The position numbers and the translations under genes were made by a program. Below, piece by piece: positions 1 to 8,958 of a DNA stretch of 64,000 bases. The stretch's first letter is position 1, and each line of letters starts with the position of its first letter. The DNA is taken from the NCBI GenBank assembly GCA_963776195.1, contig CAVZMO010000036.1, forward strand, positions 131,631-195,630. The letters are read 5' to 3'. The notes under the pieces were generated by a model. The model was not told the DNA's origin and did no database searches. It saw only the letters and a list, made by a program, of their open reading frames with translations. This stretch comes from CAVZMO01 sp963776195 (GTDB taxonomy: Bacteria; Nitrospirota; Thermodesulfovibrionia; Thermodesulfovibrionales; SM23-35).

Positions 1-1
1 A

Positions 2-700
2 CTCTTCGGCTATGAAAAAGGGGCTTTTACGGGTGCACATTCACGAAGGGTAGGGAGGTTTGAAGAGGCCTCGGGCGGTACAATTTTTCTCGATGAGATT
101 GGTGAGCTTGATCTTTCACTTCAGGCGAAACTCCTAAGGGTTCTCCAGGAGAGAGAGATTGAGCGTCTGGGTAGTAATAAGAAGATACGGGTAGAATTCA
201 GGCTTATTTCCTCTACAAATCGTGATTTAAAACAAGAGATACTGGCCGGTAATTTCAGAGAAGATCTTTTTTACAGGATAGATGTGGTCCAGATAAACAC
301 GTTCGCTCTCAGAGATATAAAGGACGATATCCCTTTGTTGGTATCAGAATTTATTAAAGAGTTTTGTATCAGGGAAGAAAAGGTGCTCAACGCATCAGAA
401 GAAGTGCTGAACGTTCTTCAAAACCATTCATGGCCCGGAAATATCAGACAGTTAAGAAATATTATTGAGAGAGCTGTTGTCCTGGCGAACGGAAATATGA
501 TCACACTGAAAGAGTTGCCCGAAGGACTCCTATCTCAGGGACAAACCGATATTCATTCCAAGAAAACACTAAAGGAATTGAAGTTACAGGCTATAGAAGA
601 CGCTCTTCGGGAGTGTAAAGGCAATAAGTCTAAGGCGGCAAGCATGCTGGGAATGTCAAGAAAGGCTTTTTATAAAATTTTCCGGGAGTCAGTATTGTAA
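2..700 (+). CDS. Sigma-54-dependent transcriptional activator, C-terminal part (5' truncated)
   Basis: The reading frame is open from the window edge to the TAA at 698. It begins inside the AAA+ domain with the GAFTGA loop that contacts sigma-54 (near base 26-43), followed by a Walker B region (FLDEIGEL), the NRDL segment and the FREDLFYRI sensor motif. A WPGNIRQLRN segment follows, and the C-terminus is a Fis-type helix-turn-helix (GNKSKAASMLGMSRKAFYK). Proteins of this family hydrolyse ATP to open promoters bound by RNA polymerase-sigma-54. The N-terminal sensory domain lies outside the window, so the signal is unknown. Its place upstream of the exopolysaccharide locus suggests, but does not prove, control of that locus. 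A PrsR-type PEP-CTERM regulator is possible but cannot be told apart here. Confidence 0.93.
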   Translation, partial: LFGYEKGAFTGAHSRRVGRFEEASGGTIFLDEIGELDLSLQAKLLRVLQEREIERLGSNKKIRVEFRLISSTNRDLKQEILAGNFREDLFYRIDVVQINTFALRDIKDDIPLLVSEFIKEFCIREEKVLNASEEVLNVLQNHSWPGNIRQLRNIIERAVVLANGNMITLKELPEGLLSQGQTDIHSKKTLKELKLQAIEDALRECKGNKSKAASMLGMSRKAFYKIFRESVL

Positions 701-974
701 TTGTATCTGATGGATACAGATAATGCTATCTGGGTGTTTCTTTGAGATCCATTTTCCCCTCCATAGATTTCCCCATTTGAATATCCACAGTAGTGATCCA
801 TTGATAATCCGGAAATTTATCGCGGGATATTAATACGTCTATTCATTAAGTTACCTCGTAGATTTAAAAGAATTACCTTTAGCTTAAATGACCGCAGCCC
901 TTAAAGAAATTTTTCATGGTATACTTATTGCTTTTAATATCATCAGGTTTCTTTCACGGGGGGGAGCATTATTC

Positions 975-1469
975 ATGGAATGGTTTGCTTTATATGTTAG
1001 ATCAAGGTATGAATTTATTACCAATAATGAATTACGGAAAAAAGAAATAGAAACCTTTCTCCCTTCCGTAAAAAAGTGGAGTCAGTGGAAAGACAGAAAA
1101 AAACTCATTGAATTCCCGCTTTTTCCGGGCTACCTTTTTGTCCACATTTCTCCGGATACGGGGAACTTTTTAAAGGCACTAAGAACGATGGGAGCTGTTA
1201 ACCTTGTCTCTTCGGCGCCCGGCAATCCCTGCCCGGTGTCCCCTGGAGAGATAAGTGCCTTGAGACTTCTCATCGAGAGCGGAAAAGAACTTGATATCTA
1301 TCCCCACCTCACAGAAGGATCTTGGGTAAGGGTGAGAAGAGGCCCTCTCAAGGGAGCGGAGGGAATTCTTGAAAAGAAAGCAGATCAATATACGTTTGTG
1401 GTAAACATAAATCTTCTTGGCAGAAGTGTCGGTTTGAAGATTTATGCTGAAGATATTGAAAGTGCGTAA
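975..1469 (+). CDS. NusG-like specialised transcription antiterminator (RfaH/UpxY type)
   Basis: 164 residues from the ATG at 975. This start is preferred over an upstream GTG-frame start at 888 because a G-rich ribosome-binding site lies just before it and NusG paralogues begin with a short MxWFALYV strand as seen here. The N-terminal NGN domain (about residues 1-100) has the typical LFPGYLFV segment. The C-terminal part (about 110-164) is KOW-like (GSWVRVRRGPLKGAEGIL). Family members bind elongating RNA polymerase and let it read through terminators in long polysaccharide operons. It directly precedes such an operon, so an operon-specific role is likely. It is too short and too diverged in context to be the housekeeping NusG, which normally sits next to secE and ribosomal genes. 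Confidence 0.88.
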   Translation: MEWFALYVRSRYEFITNNELRKKEIETFLPSVKKWSQWKDRKKLIEFPLFPGYLFVHISPDTGNFLKALRTMGAVNLVSSAPGNPCPVSPGEISALRLLIESGKELDIYPHLTEGSWVRVRRGPLKGAEGILEKKADQYTFVVNINLLGRSVGLKIYAEDIESA

Positions 1470-1542
1470 AGTGTTTGCCGGAGAAGGAATACTTCCCAGA
1501 TAGTCAATCTGAGAAACCCTTCCCTGAAGATTTATCCTCTAT

Positions 1543-1572
1543 CCTTTTCGGTTGATATTGTGACCGAAAAGG
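1543..1572 (+). promoter_or_regulatory. Perfect 10-bp inverted repeat downstream of the NusG-like gene
   Basis: CCTTTTCGGT (1543-1552) is exactly complementary to ACCGAAAAGG (1563-1572) with a 10-nt spacer. No T-run follows, so it is not a convincing intrinsic terminator. It could be an RNA hairpin in the leader or a protein operator. Its place between the antiterminator and the exopolysaccharide genes makes a regulatory role plausible. Confidence 0.4.
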
Positions 1573-1731
1573 CGGAGCATTGCCGGTTTCCCAAATTGAA
1601 AAAACTGTGCAGCCTTGCGAAGTTCCCAATGCCTCATCGAGGGAAAAATCCGTCGAGGATTTTCATAACCGATAGTAAAAAACCATAAATTGTCTGCCAA
1701 AGTTTCACCGAGCACTCATACAGAGATTTAA

Positions 1732-2103
1732 GTGAAAAAGATATTAATAATAGATGAAAGTGCCTTCTCGCAGGTCTGTTCAGCTATTCTTGAACTCGAA
1801 GGGTACCAGACGGAGACAATCAAGAGCTTTGAACGTGCGTTCCCAAAATTAACAAATAATAAATTTGTATTGATAATAACGAGTTACCCCTTTGGGCACT
1901 CTTTCTTTGAGAAAATAGGAAAAATAGACATGCCGACAATTGTTCTGACTGACCATATCAATAGAGATGTCGTGAATCTATTGGAGAGTCTTACTAATTC
2001 CTATTGCATGATAAAGCCCATAGATTATGACAGGTTCAGATCTCTGGTAAATGAGATAGTCAGTTGTCGGACGCCTAAAACTAGTGAATATCATATCTTA
2101 TAG
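1732..2103 (+). CDS. Receiver-domain-like protein lacking the phospho-acceptor aspartate
   Basis: 123 residues from a GTG start. The fold of a CheY-type receiver is recognisable: KKILIIDES at the N-terminus, a third hydrophobic strand (KFVLIITSYPF) and a conserved Lys in MIKPIDY near residue 99. The position where receivers carry the phosphorylated Asp is a Thr in LIITSYP, and only one acidic residue remains in the usual acidic pair. It therefore probably cannot be phosphorylated in the standard way and may act as an unregulated protein-protein interaction module. It stands alone between the NusG-like gene and the export operon. No output domain is present. Confidence 0.7.
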   Translation: MKKILIIDESAFSQVCSAILELEGYQTETIKSFERAFPKLTNNKFVLIITSYPFGHSFFEKIGKIDMPTIVLTDHINRDVVNLLESLTNSYCMIKPIDYDRFRSLVNEIVSCRTPKTSEYHIL

Positions 2104-2234
2104 AATTGCTCAACGCGAAATAACTATGAGATCCTGCCGACTCTCAACATCCACGTGAAGTTAAAGACCAGAGTGAGAAAATGAAGCACAGTAGGGATTT
2201 AATAAGACATGATTAAATTAATTGTATTACCAAT

Positions 2235-2256
2235 AGGGGATTTTATCCTCTTTTTT
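2235..2256 (+). terminator. Candidate leader attenuator upstream of the export operon
   Basis: AGGGGAT, a three-T loop and ATCCTCT form a 7-bp stem (one G-U pair) followed directly by a run of T residues. This is the form of a weak intrinsic terminator about 105 bases before the wza-like gene. Because a NusG-type antiterminator is encoded just upstream, this could be a read-through control point. The stem is short, so the call is tentative. Confidence 0.4.
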
Positions 2257-2361
2257 ATGTTAAGCATATATCCCTTTTCTCGATGTAATGATAATTTATA
2301 ATGGATAATTATGAACAATTAAGGTGGTGTTCTTCGGAAGAGGAGCACGATAGGAGGAAAA

Positions 2362-3204
2362 ATGAGAAAATGTCTTTATTCGATCTTCATGGCCGTTTCA
2401 ATTTTTATTTTAATCCATGTGCCTTATGCAACAGCCAATCAGAGTTATGTAATTGGAGATGAGGACGTGCTTCAGATATCCGTATGGGGAAGCCCTGAAT
2501 TGACTATTCAGGTCCCTGTAAGACCTGACGGGATGATTACGGTTCCACCTGTAGGAGATGTTAAGGCTGCGGGGCTTACACCGCAGGAATTAAAAGCGGT
2601 ACTCGAAAAAGAACTTATAAAGTATGTCAAGTCGCCCGCTGTAAGTGTAGTCGTAACAGCTGTAAACAGCTTCAAGGTCTTTGTGACGGGGGAAGGAATA
2701 AGGGGGGCACTATCAGGTGGAGCGGCAGGCGCATCAGCATCGGGAGCAATTTCATTGAAAAGAAGTACTACCATCTTACAACTGTTAACACAACTGGGTT
2801 CGTTACAAAATGCCGATCTCCATAATTCTTATGTCCTCAGAAATGGCCAGAAACTCAATATTGATTTATATAAACTCATAGCCAAGGGTGATGTATCACA
2901 GGATGTACAGCTTAGATCAAATGATGTAATCTTTATCCCTGATAATTTCGAAAAACGCATCATGGTTTTGGGAGAAGTCAGGACGCCGAGCGTTATCCCT
3001 TTCAGAGAAGGAATGACGACACTTGATGCAATATTAAGTGCGGGGGGATTTACACAATTTGCGAACCCGAATAATGTGGTTGTCGTAAGAAAGGAAGGCA
3101 ACGAGGTGACGAATATAGAGGTGAGATTGAAAGATATAATCAAAAAAGGTAAAGTTAGTAGCGATCTTCCTTTAAAGCCTGGAGACCGTATAGTTGTTGA
3201 TTAG
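2362..3204 (+). CDS. Polysaccharide export protein (Wza-like, XrtA-type)
   Basis: 280 residues with an AGGAGG ribosome-binding site before the ATG. A signal peptide covers about residues 1-25 (MRKCLYSIFMAVSIFILIHV then ATA-NQ). A poly_export domain follows (YVIGDEDVLQISVWG to about residue 115), then SLBB-type beta-grasp segments (about 118-200 and 205-279, KRIMVLGEVRTPSVIPF). Family members form the periplasmic and outer-membrane channel through which exopolysaccharide leaves the cell. The Wzz-like gene follows after 20 bases, so it is the first gene of the export operon. No lipobox Cys is seen, unlike classical Wza. Confidence 0.93.
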   Translation: MRKCLYSIFMAVSIFILIHVPYATANQSYVIGDEDVLQISVWGSPELTIQVPVRPDGMITVPPVGDVKAAGLTPQELKAVLEKELIKYVKSPAVSVVVTAVNSFKVFVTGEGIRGALSGGAAGASASGAISLKRSTTILQLLTQLGSLQNADLHNSYVLRNGQKLNIDLYKLIAKGDVSQDVQLRSNDVIFIPDNFEKRIMVLGEVRTPSVIPFREGMTTLDAILSAGGFTQFANPNNVVVVRKEGNEVTNIEVRLKDIIKKGKVSSDLPLKPGDRIVVD

Positions 3205-3224
3205 TATAATTTTAGGAGGTATCT

Positions 3225-4790
3225 ATGCCGAAAGAGGATTCCCAACAGTTTGATATAAGACATTATGTGTCGATAATAGAGAGGAGAAAATATTTAGCAC
3301 TCTCAGTCGGACTCGTGGTGCTTTCTATATTTACCTGGGGAAGTTTTCTATTGTCCAAGACATACGAGGCGAGTTCAACTGTGTCTATCGAGAAGGACAC
3401 CGTGTTGAAACCTCTGATGCAAGGTGTCGGGGTTTCAGGCAGCAATGAAGATAAGCTCATAAACCTCAAAAGCGACATTACGAGCAGGAGCATTATAGAG
3501 AAGGTCGTAACAAAGCTCGGGTTTAACATTAATGATAAGGGTTCAGGGCAATCCAATGCCCTTATAGAAGGCATAAGACAAAACCTGGATATAACGGTAA
3601 GAGGGAATGATAGACAAACAAATTTGTTTAATATCACCTACAAAGGGAAAGATCCTAAGAAGGTAGCTGATGTGGTGAACACCATTGTGGGTATATATAT
3701 AGATGAGAATATACATTCCAGAAGATCGGACACCTCTGAAGCGTATGAGTTTATCCAGAATCAGGTTCAGGAGTATAAGGTCAAACTTGAGGAATCTGAC
3801 AGGAATATACGGGAATTCAAAGAAAAAAATCCGAACCTCGTTCCCCAGAGTGAAACGACACTTCTTACAAGATTGGAGGGCCAGCAGAGCGCCAGGATAG
3901 AAGCCGAGATAAGATTGAAAGAGCTCTTGAGAAGAAAGGAAAACCTTCAGAAACAACTTGCAGGTGAAAAGGAACTTACTATTGCGTTTGTAACGAGAGA
4001 GGGTTCACCACAGGCGAGGTTGAGTTATTTGAACAATCAACTCATGCTTTTGACGGCCAAATATACTGAGCGTTATCCCGAGGTAATAAAGATAAAGAGT
4101 GAGATAGAAGAATTGAAGAAACAGATAGCTCAAGCTAAAGAGTCTCGCACGGAAAGTTCCGGCTCTGAGACTGCTGCAATGAACCCTATTTTTCAACAGT
4201 TAAAAGAGGATTTGGCGAAAACGGATGCTGAGGTGGAATCGTTGAAAGCAAGAACATCTGAGCTTTCAAAACAGCAACAAGAGAGTCAGAGAATATTCGG
4301 ACGTATGCCAAAAGAGCAGGAGGAGTGGACAAAGCTTCAAAGGGACAGGAATGTATATCAGCAGATATATGATCAACTGTTGCAAAAGCTCGAAAATGCA
4401 AAAGTTTCGAAGGAACTCGAGTTTTCCGATAAAGGTGAACGGTTCAAGATTATAGATTATGCAATGATTCCTTTATTCCCGGTCAAACCTGACAGGGTCA
4501 AAATGATCCTTTTCGGGATCTTGCTCGGCATCGCATCAGGAATAGGTACTGCCTTGGGACTCGAATATCTTGATCACTCTTTTAAAGATGAGGATTCGAT
4601 TGAGTCCAGCATCCAGTTGCCCGTACTCGCTGCGATCCCAAGAATTGTTACAGAGGCCGATGAGCTGGCTGCAAAAAGGCTTGACCTTAAGGTTTTTGTT
4701 GCATCAGGCGCTTATCTTTTTATCGTATGCCTGGTGCTGATAAAAGAATTACTATCGAGATATATGGGAATTAAAATATTTAATTTCTAG
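3225..4790 (+). CDS. Polysaccharide chain-length determinant (Wzz/GNVR family, XrtA-type)
   Basis: 521 residues. An N-terminal Wzz domain includes a transmembrane helix at about residues 24-44. A long periplasmic coiled coil runs over about 165-400. The tyrosine-kinase-adaptor GNVR region, with the EEWTKLQRDRNVYQQIY segment, lies near 365-385, and two C-terminal transmembrane stretches lie at about 425-440 and 490-507. Such proteins sit in the inner membrane, set polymer length and activate the partner tyrosine kinase. That kinase is the next gene (13 bases downstream). A strong AGGAGG site precedes the start. Confidence 0.93.
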   Translation: MPKEDSQQFDIRHYVSIIERRKYLALSVGLVVLSIFTWGSFLLSKTYEASSTVSIEKDTVLKPLMQGVGVSGSNEDKLINLKSDITSRSIIEKVVTKLGFNINDKGSGQSNALIEGIRQNLDITVRGNDRQTNLFNITYKGKDPKKVADVVNTIVGIYIDENIHSRRSDTSEAYEFIQNQVQEYKVKLEESDRNIREFKEKNPNLVPQSETTLLTRLEGQQSARIEAEIRLKELLRRKENLQKQLAGEKELTIAFVTREGSPQARLSYLNNQLMLLTAKYTERYPEVIKIKSEIEELKKQIAQAKESRTESSGSETAAMNPIFQQLKEDLAKTDAEVESLKARTSELSKQQQESQRIFGRMPKEQEEWTKLQRDRNVYQQIYDQLLQKLENAKVSKELEFSDKGERFKIIDYAMIPLFPVKPDRVKMILFGILLGIASGIGTALGLEYLDHSFKDEDSIESSIQLPVLAAIPRIVTEADELAAKRLDLKVFVASGAYLFIVCLVLIKELLSRYMGIKIFNF

Positions 4791-4803
4791 GCGGGGGGAC
4801 TAA

Positions 4804-5682
4804 ATGAGCAGAATAGAAAAGGTATTAGAGAAAGCTGCAGAAATGAGGGAATCGGTGCACGAGACTGTCGGTGAGGAAACATTTTCTCATGACCATAAGA
4901 TTCCCTTTGTGGGCTTTGAAGTTGGAGAGCCCGCAGTAAATCCTGATACCGTTGATAGACATATAGTGTGCATAACAGATCCCAATTCTGTGGCTGCCGA
5001 ACAGTATAAAAAATTGCGCGCCAGGATTATTAAGGCTACCACAGAAAATTTCCTGAACACCATTATGGTAACAAGCCCGGATATGGGTGAAGGAAAGACA
5101 ATTACAGCAACAAACCTTGCTGTTTCTATAGCAAATGAGATTGACCATACGGTACTTCTCGTGGATACTGATTTTAAACACCCTTCCGTACACAAATATC
5201 TCGGCATCGAAACAAAGCAAGGTCTCAGCGACTGTCTCATGGGTAAAGCAGAGCTTTCCCAGGTAATGATCAAGACAGGCATCGGAAAACTCGTATTTCT
5301 GCCGGCGGGCAATGCCGCTGAAAATGCTACTGAACTTCTCTCTTCAGAAAAGATGAAAATGCTTGTACACGAGATGAAGCTCAGGTATAAGGATAGATAT
5401 ATAATTTTTGACTCAGCGCCCATACTCGTAAGCTCAGACTCTATTCCGTTGAGCAGTTATATGGACGGGGTTCTCCTCGTAATCCAGGCATCCCGTACCA
5501 CTCCGAAAGCTGCGTCACATGCTATTTCCCAGATAAAGGGTAGTAATATTCTCGGCGTCGTATTCAATAACGTTTCAAAGTACCTCGCAAGGAACCTTTA
5601 TCCATATTATTATCTCTATAACAAAGAAGGATATTATAAAAGCTCTGCAAATACCGGAGGAGATAAGGACAATAATCCATAA
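4804..5682 (+). CDS. Bacterial tyrosine autokinase of the exopolysaccharide operon (CpsD/Wzc type)
   Basis: 292 residues, cytosolic. The Walker A motif SPDMGEGKT is at 91-99, Walker A' (VLLVDTDFKHPS) at 117-128 and Walker B (IIFDSAP) at 200-206. The C-terminus carries the expected tyrosine-rich autophosphorylation cluster (YPYYYLYNKEGYY). BY-kinases of this type cycle between phosphorylated and free states and control polymerisation with the Wzz-like membrane partner encoded just upstream. The length and the separate membrane subunit match the two-protein (CapA/CapB) arrangement. Confidence 0.93.
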   Translation: MSRIEKVLEKAAEMRESVHETVGEETFSHDHKIPFVGFEVGEPAVNPDTVDRHIVCITDPNSVAAEQYKKLRARIIKATTENFLNTIMVTSPDMGEGKTITATNLAVSIANEIDHTVLLVDTDFKHPSVHKYLGIETKQGLSDCLMGKAELSQVMIKTGIGKLVFLPAGNAAENATELLSSEKMKMLVHEMKLRYKDRYIIFDSAPILVSSDSIPLSSYMDGVLLVIQASRTTPKAASHAISQIKGSNILGVVFNNVSKYLARNLYPYYYLYNKEGYYKSSANTGGDKDNNP

Positions 5683-5778
5683 AACTTCTTCAATTACAGG
5701 GGACACAAGAACCTGGACACTTGCGTTTGTTTCTCACGGCAGTTTCAGAACTTGGATTTTTTAGTCGAAATCGAATAA

Positions 5779-7779
5779 ATGTTTGAGCTTCTCAATATTG
5801 ATACTTTATCTTCTTTACAGAATCATCTGTCAAGCCTGACAGGTCTTTCCCTCTCTATGTACGATGAGAAAGGAAACATAATCCTTCCTCCCGTCAAGGA
5901 GGATAAATTCTTATCGGCTATCAGATCATCTCTGAGGGGCAGGGAGGAATATAACAATTTTTTTAAGACACATATAGAGCAAGCAGTCCAGAGAAGAAAT
6001 GTGTCCTTAATCAAGGGGCCTGCAAGCCAATACTATTTTTTCATACCTGTGCATATTGATAATTCATTCTTGGTTATCACAGGAAGCGGGGGATATCCTT
6101 CTGCCGGGGATTTTGAGGATTTTTATAAAAAAGAAGGGCAATCTTACGGTCTCCTCCCGCAGCAACTTAAAGCCTGGTATCACGAGATTATCATCAGGGA
6201 CGATGCGGCCATTCACGATAGGGCAATGCATATCCAGTCCATATTCAATCTTGTCCTCAGGGTCAGCTCTGAAGGCAGCCTGAAGGAAAAGAGATATAAA
6301 TTAATGAAAACTGTCCTCGGCCTTGTAACCAACACAAAACTGGATAAACAGGAAGATGAACTCTATGACATGTTGGCGGATATTACACTTTTTTTGTTCA
6401 GCGCAGAAAGTGTCTCGGTAATGGTAAGAGATAGTGATGTATTCAGGCCGGTGAGGACGGCAGGCATATTAAAAGGACATCTGGAATCGCTGCCATTAAA
6501 GATTACAGGCATTGTTTCCGAGGTGGTTGAGAAACAAAGATCTTTATATTCCGAATCTGCGATAGAGCTATTGCGATTGGGGCTGGGTGATGAGGTTGCA
6601 TCTCTTTATGCTTTTCCCATCATGTTTGATGAGAAAGTGTCCGGATTGATGTGTATCTTTAACTCTCCTATTAATCAGGATGACGCTGATATTATATCTG
6701 AGCTATGCAAAATTACGGGTGTTATTTTCAGCCTCATAGATCTGCAGTGCATTTATGATAAAAGCATAAAAGAGAAAGATGCATTGAATTCAGCTACAGC
6801 ACGTCTCAACCCTGTTAAAGAACCGGATATCCTTTATGAATCCATACTCGATATAGGCGTACATCTTACTGGTGCGGAAAAGGGTTCCTTAATGCTGGTA
6901 GGGGAAGATGCATCTTGCCTCACCATAAAGGCCGCGAGAGGGATAAACAAAAGACTCCTGGGTGAGATAAAGATCAGTGTTGGCGATGGCATTGCGGGGA
7001 AGGTATTCAGCGAAGGCAAACCACTCAAGGTGGAGGATGTCGAAAGTCGCGAAAAAGTTTTTTTCAGAAAGCGTTCGAGATACAGGACGGGCTCTTTCAT
7101 AAGTATTCCCCTTAAAATCGGAGAAGAGACGATTGGGGTGCTGAATATATCCGATAAGATAAGCGGGGAGGTCTTTTCAGATGAGGACATGGCGTTATTA
7201 AGTTCATTTGCATCATATGCATCTATTGCACTCGAAAGATCGATGTATTATGCCCTGGCAAGCCATTTGAGGGAACTATCTATTACCGATGCCCTGACCT
7301 CTCTTTTTAACAGGCGATATTTTGAGGAAAGATTCTACGAGGAACTCCAGCGTTCTGAGCGTCACAATCTGTCTTTTTCTTTGCTGATGCTGGACATAGA
7401 TGATTTCAAGCTTTTTAATGACACCGAAGGCCATCTTTCAGGTGATGACGTATTAAGGCGCATTGCCAATATCGCAAAGGATATCCTGCGAGTTATTGAT
7501 GTGATAGCAAGGTTCGGAGGAGAAGAATTTGCGGTCATCATGCCTCAGACAGAGAAGGATGAGGCGTTTTTAGTCGCTGAAAGGATAAGGAAGGCAATCA
7601 AGGAACAACTAACCAGTACCTGGGATGCTTTCCCGAGGGACACTTTAACCGTCAGCATCGGTATTGCAACGTTTCCGTCTGATGCGATGAACAGGAAAGA
7701 ACTGATACAGAATACCGACAAGGCACTTTACAGAGCAAAAATGGAAGGCAAGGACAGGACGGTTTTGTATAAGAAATAG
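5779..7779 (+). CDS. GAF-domain diguanylate cyclase (GGDEF)
   Basis: 666 residues. The first 120 residues resemble a PocR-type ligand-binding region and are uncertain. Two GAF-like segments follow (about 185-325 and 350-490; the second has the GSLMLV and GDGIAGKV pattern). The GGDEF domain covers about 500-665. The active-site motif is GGEEF at 580-584, and an RVID inhibitory I-site (571-574) sits the usual five residues before it, so product inhibition is expected. The reaction is 2 GTP to cyclic di-GMP. No membrane segment is seen, so it is probably cytosolic. It lies between the export genes and the XrtA ATPase, in the same direction. Confidence 0.94.
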   Translation: MFELLNIDTLSSLQNHLSSLTGLSLSMYDEKGNIILPPVKEDKFLSAIRSSLRGREEYNNFFKTHIEQAVQRRNVSLIKGPASQYYFFIPVHIDNSFLVITGSGGYPSAGDFEDFYKKEGQSYGLLPQQLKAWYHEIIIRDDAAIHDRAMHIQSIFNLVLRVSSEGSLKEKRYKLMKTVLGLVTNTKLDKQEDELYDMLADITLFLFSAESVSVMVRDSDVFRPVRTAGILKGHLESLPLKITGIVSEVVEKQRSLYSESAIELLRLGLGDEVASLYAFPIMFDEKVSGLMCIFNSPINQDDADIISELCKITGVIFSLIDLQCIYDKSIKEKDALNSATARLNPVKEPDILYESILDIGVHLTGAEKGSLMLVGEDASCLTIKAARGINKRLLGEIKISVGDGIAGKVFSEGKPLKVEDVESREKVFFRKRSRYRTGSFISIPLKIGEETIGVLNISDKISGEVFSDEDMALLSSFASYASIALERSMYYALASHLRELSITDALTSLFNRRYFEERFYEELQRSERHNLSFSLLMLDIDDFKLFNDTEGHLSGDDVLRRIANIAKDILRVIDVIARFGGEEFAVIMPQTEKDEAFLVAERIRKAIKEQLTSTWDAFPRDTLTVSIGIATFPSDAMNRKELIQNTDKALYRAKMEGKDRTVLYKK

Positions 7780-7838
7780 GGTTTTTGCAGTAATAAAAAA
7801 AATAGCAAAATAGATTTTTAAAATAAAAACAGGCTCTT

Positions 7839-8762
7839 ATGTATATTTCTTTCTTTAACCTTAGATATAAGCCTTTCCAGATCACCCCTGACCCGGAATT
7901 TCTTTTTAGGAGCAAGGTACACAAAAAGGCTTTGACCTATCTTAATTATGGGATCAGTTCTGATTCCGGCGGATTTATTCTTGTTACCGGTGAGGTAGGT
8001 ACCGGTAAGACGACTGTCATAAGAAGTGTTATGAAGGAGCAAAAAAAAGATATAACCTTTTCACGTGTCAACAATACGCGTTTGACTTCGGATCAATTAA
8101 TCTCGATGATCAACGACGATTTTAACCTCGATATACAGGGTAGGGACAAGACTCAGATGTTAAGGGATCTCACGGACTTTCTCATTGAGCAGTACAGAAA
8201 GGGGAAAAAATCAATCCTCATAATAGACGAGGCACAGAATCTCACCCCTGATCTCCTTGAAGAAATAAGACTTCTTTCAAACCTTGAGACCTCTAAATCA
8301 AAACTTCTGCAGATAATTCTTGTCGGTCAGCCTGAATTGAGAAAGGTTCTTGCACTGCCGGAACTCAGATCACTCAGACAGAGAATAAACGTAAGTTGCC
8401 ACATTTCTCCCCTTACAATGGTCGAAACGGAGGAATACATATTCCACAGACTTGAGATTGCGGGAAATAGAGAAGCTGTTAGTTTTCATAGTGGAGGCAT
8501 TGAGTTGATCCATAACTTCGCCAGAGGTATCCCAAGACTGATAAACATCGTATGTGATTTTCTTCTGCTCTCCGCATTTATCGATCGGACAAGGGAAATA
8601 TCTTTGGATATGGCGAAAGAAGTAATTAATGACCTTGAGAAAGAGAATAGATACTGGCAGGATGGAATTTCTGAAGAATATTCCGACAGTGTGAACTGCA
8701 ATAAAGAAATGAAAAAAAAGGCAGAGAGTCTTGAAGAAGAGTCATTTAGAGAGAAATATTGA
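7839..8762 (+). CDS. XrtA/PEP-CTERM system-associated AAA ATPase (ExeA-like)
   Basis: 307 residues. The start MYISFFNLRYKPFQITPDPE is typical of the family. Walker A is GEVGTGKTT (51-59) and Walker B is ILIIDEAQNL (about 128-137). An ExeA-type C-terminal lid follows (PRLINIVCDFLLLSAF). Such ATPases are constant members of XrtA exopolysaccharide loci, but their exact role is not established. The downstream 200 bases still encode coiled-coil-like sequence in shifted frames, so this protein probably once had a longer C-terminus. Confidence 0.92.
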   Translation: MYISFFNLRYKPFQITPDPEFLFRSKVHKKALTYLNYGISSDSGGFILVTGEVGTGKTTVIRSVMKEQKKDITFSRVNNTRLTSDQLISMINDDFNLDIQGRDKTQMLRDLTDFLIEQYRKGKKSILIIDEAQNLTPDLLEEIRLLSNLETSKSKLLQIILVGQPELRKVLALPELRSLRQRINVSCHISPLTMVETEEYIFHRLEIAGNREAVSFHSGGIELIHNFARGIPRLINIVCDFLLLSAFIDRTREISLDMAKEVINDLEKENRYWQDGISEEYSDSVNCNKEMKKKAESLEEESFREKY

Positions 8763-8958
8763 CTGTTTCGATAAAGACAGAGATCTTTGAGAAAATCTCT
8801 GAAACCGAAAAGATGCTCAGCTTCTGCCATAGACGAATTAAAGGTAAAGTTGACAAACAGGGATTCAGTGGACACGGAAGGCAAGGTTTAACAAAATCGT
8901 GAGAGAAATAAAAGAACTGAAGGAGATAACTTCAGAATTCAGAAAGGAGGGACCATGA
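8762..8958 (+). pseudogene. Frameshifted coiled-coil remnant of the ATPase C-terminus
   Basis: Three short open stretches in different frames read as one helical, charged protein: TEIFEKISETEKML (frame of 8762), SAIDELKVKLTNRD (next frame), and IVREIKELKEITSEF ending at the TGA at 8956. No alternative start site is visible for them. They are best explained as a coiled-coil extension of the ATPase broken by several indels. The function is inferred only from this continuity. Confidence 0.5.

Noticed and set aside
888..974. Extended N-terminus of the NusG-like gene from 888
   Set aside because: The ATG at 975 has a strong ribosome-binding site and matches the family start; the extra 29 residues have no similarity to NGN domains.
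1543..1572. Intrinsic terminator after the NusG-like gene
   Set aside because: The stem is perfect but no T-run follows on either strand.
8860..8890. Sigma-54 promoter (TGGACACGGAAGGCAAG) before the PEP-CTERM gene
   Set aside because: The -24 GG and -12 GC elements do not match the consensus closely and the site lies in degraded coding sequence.
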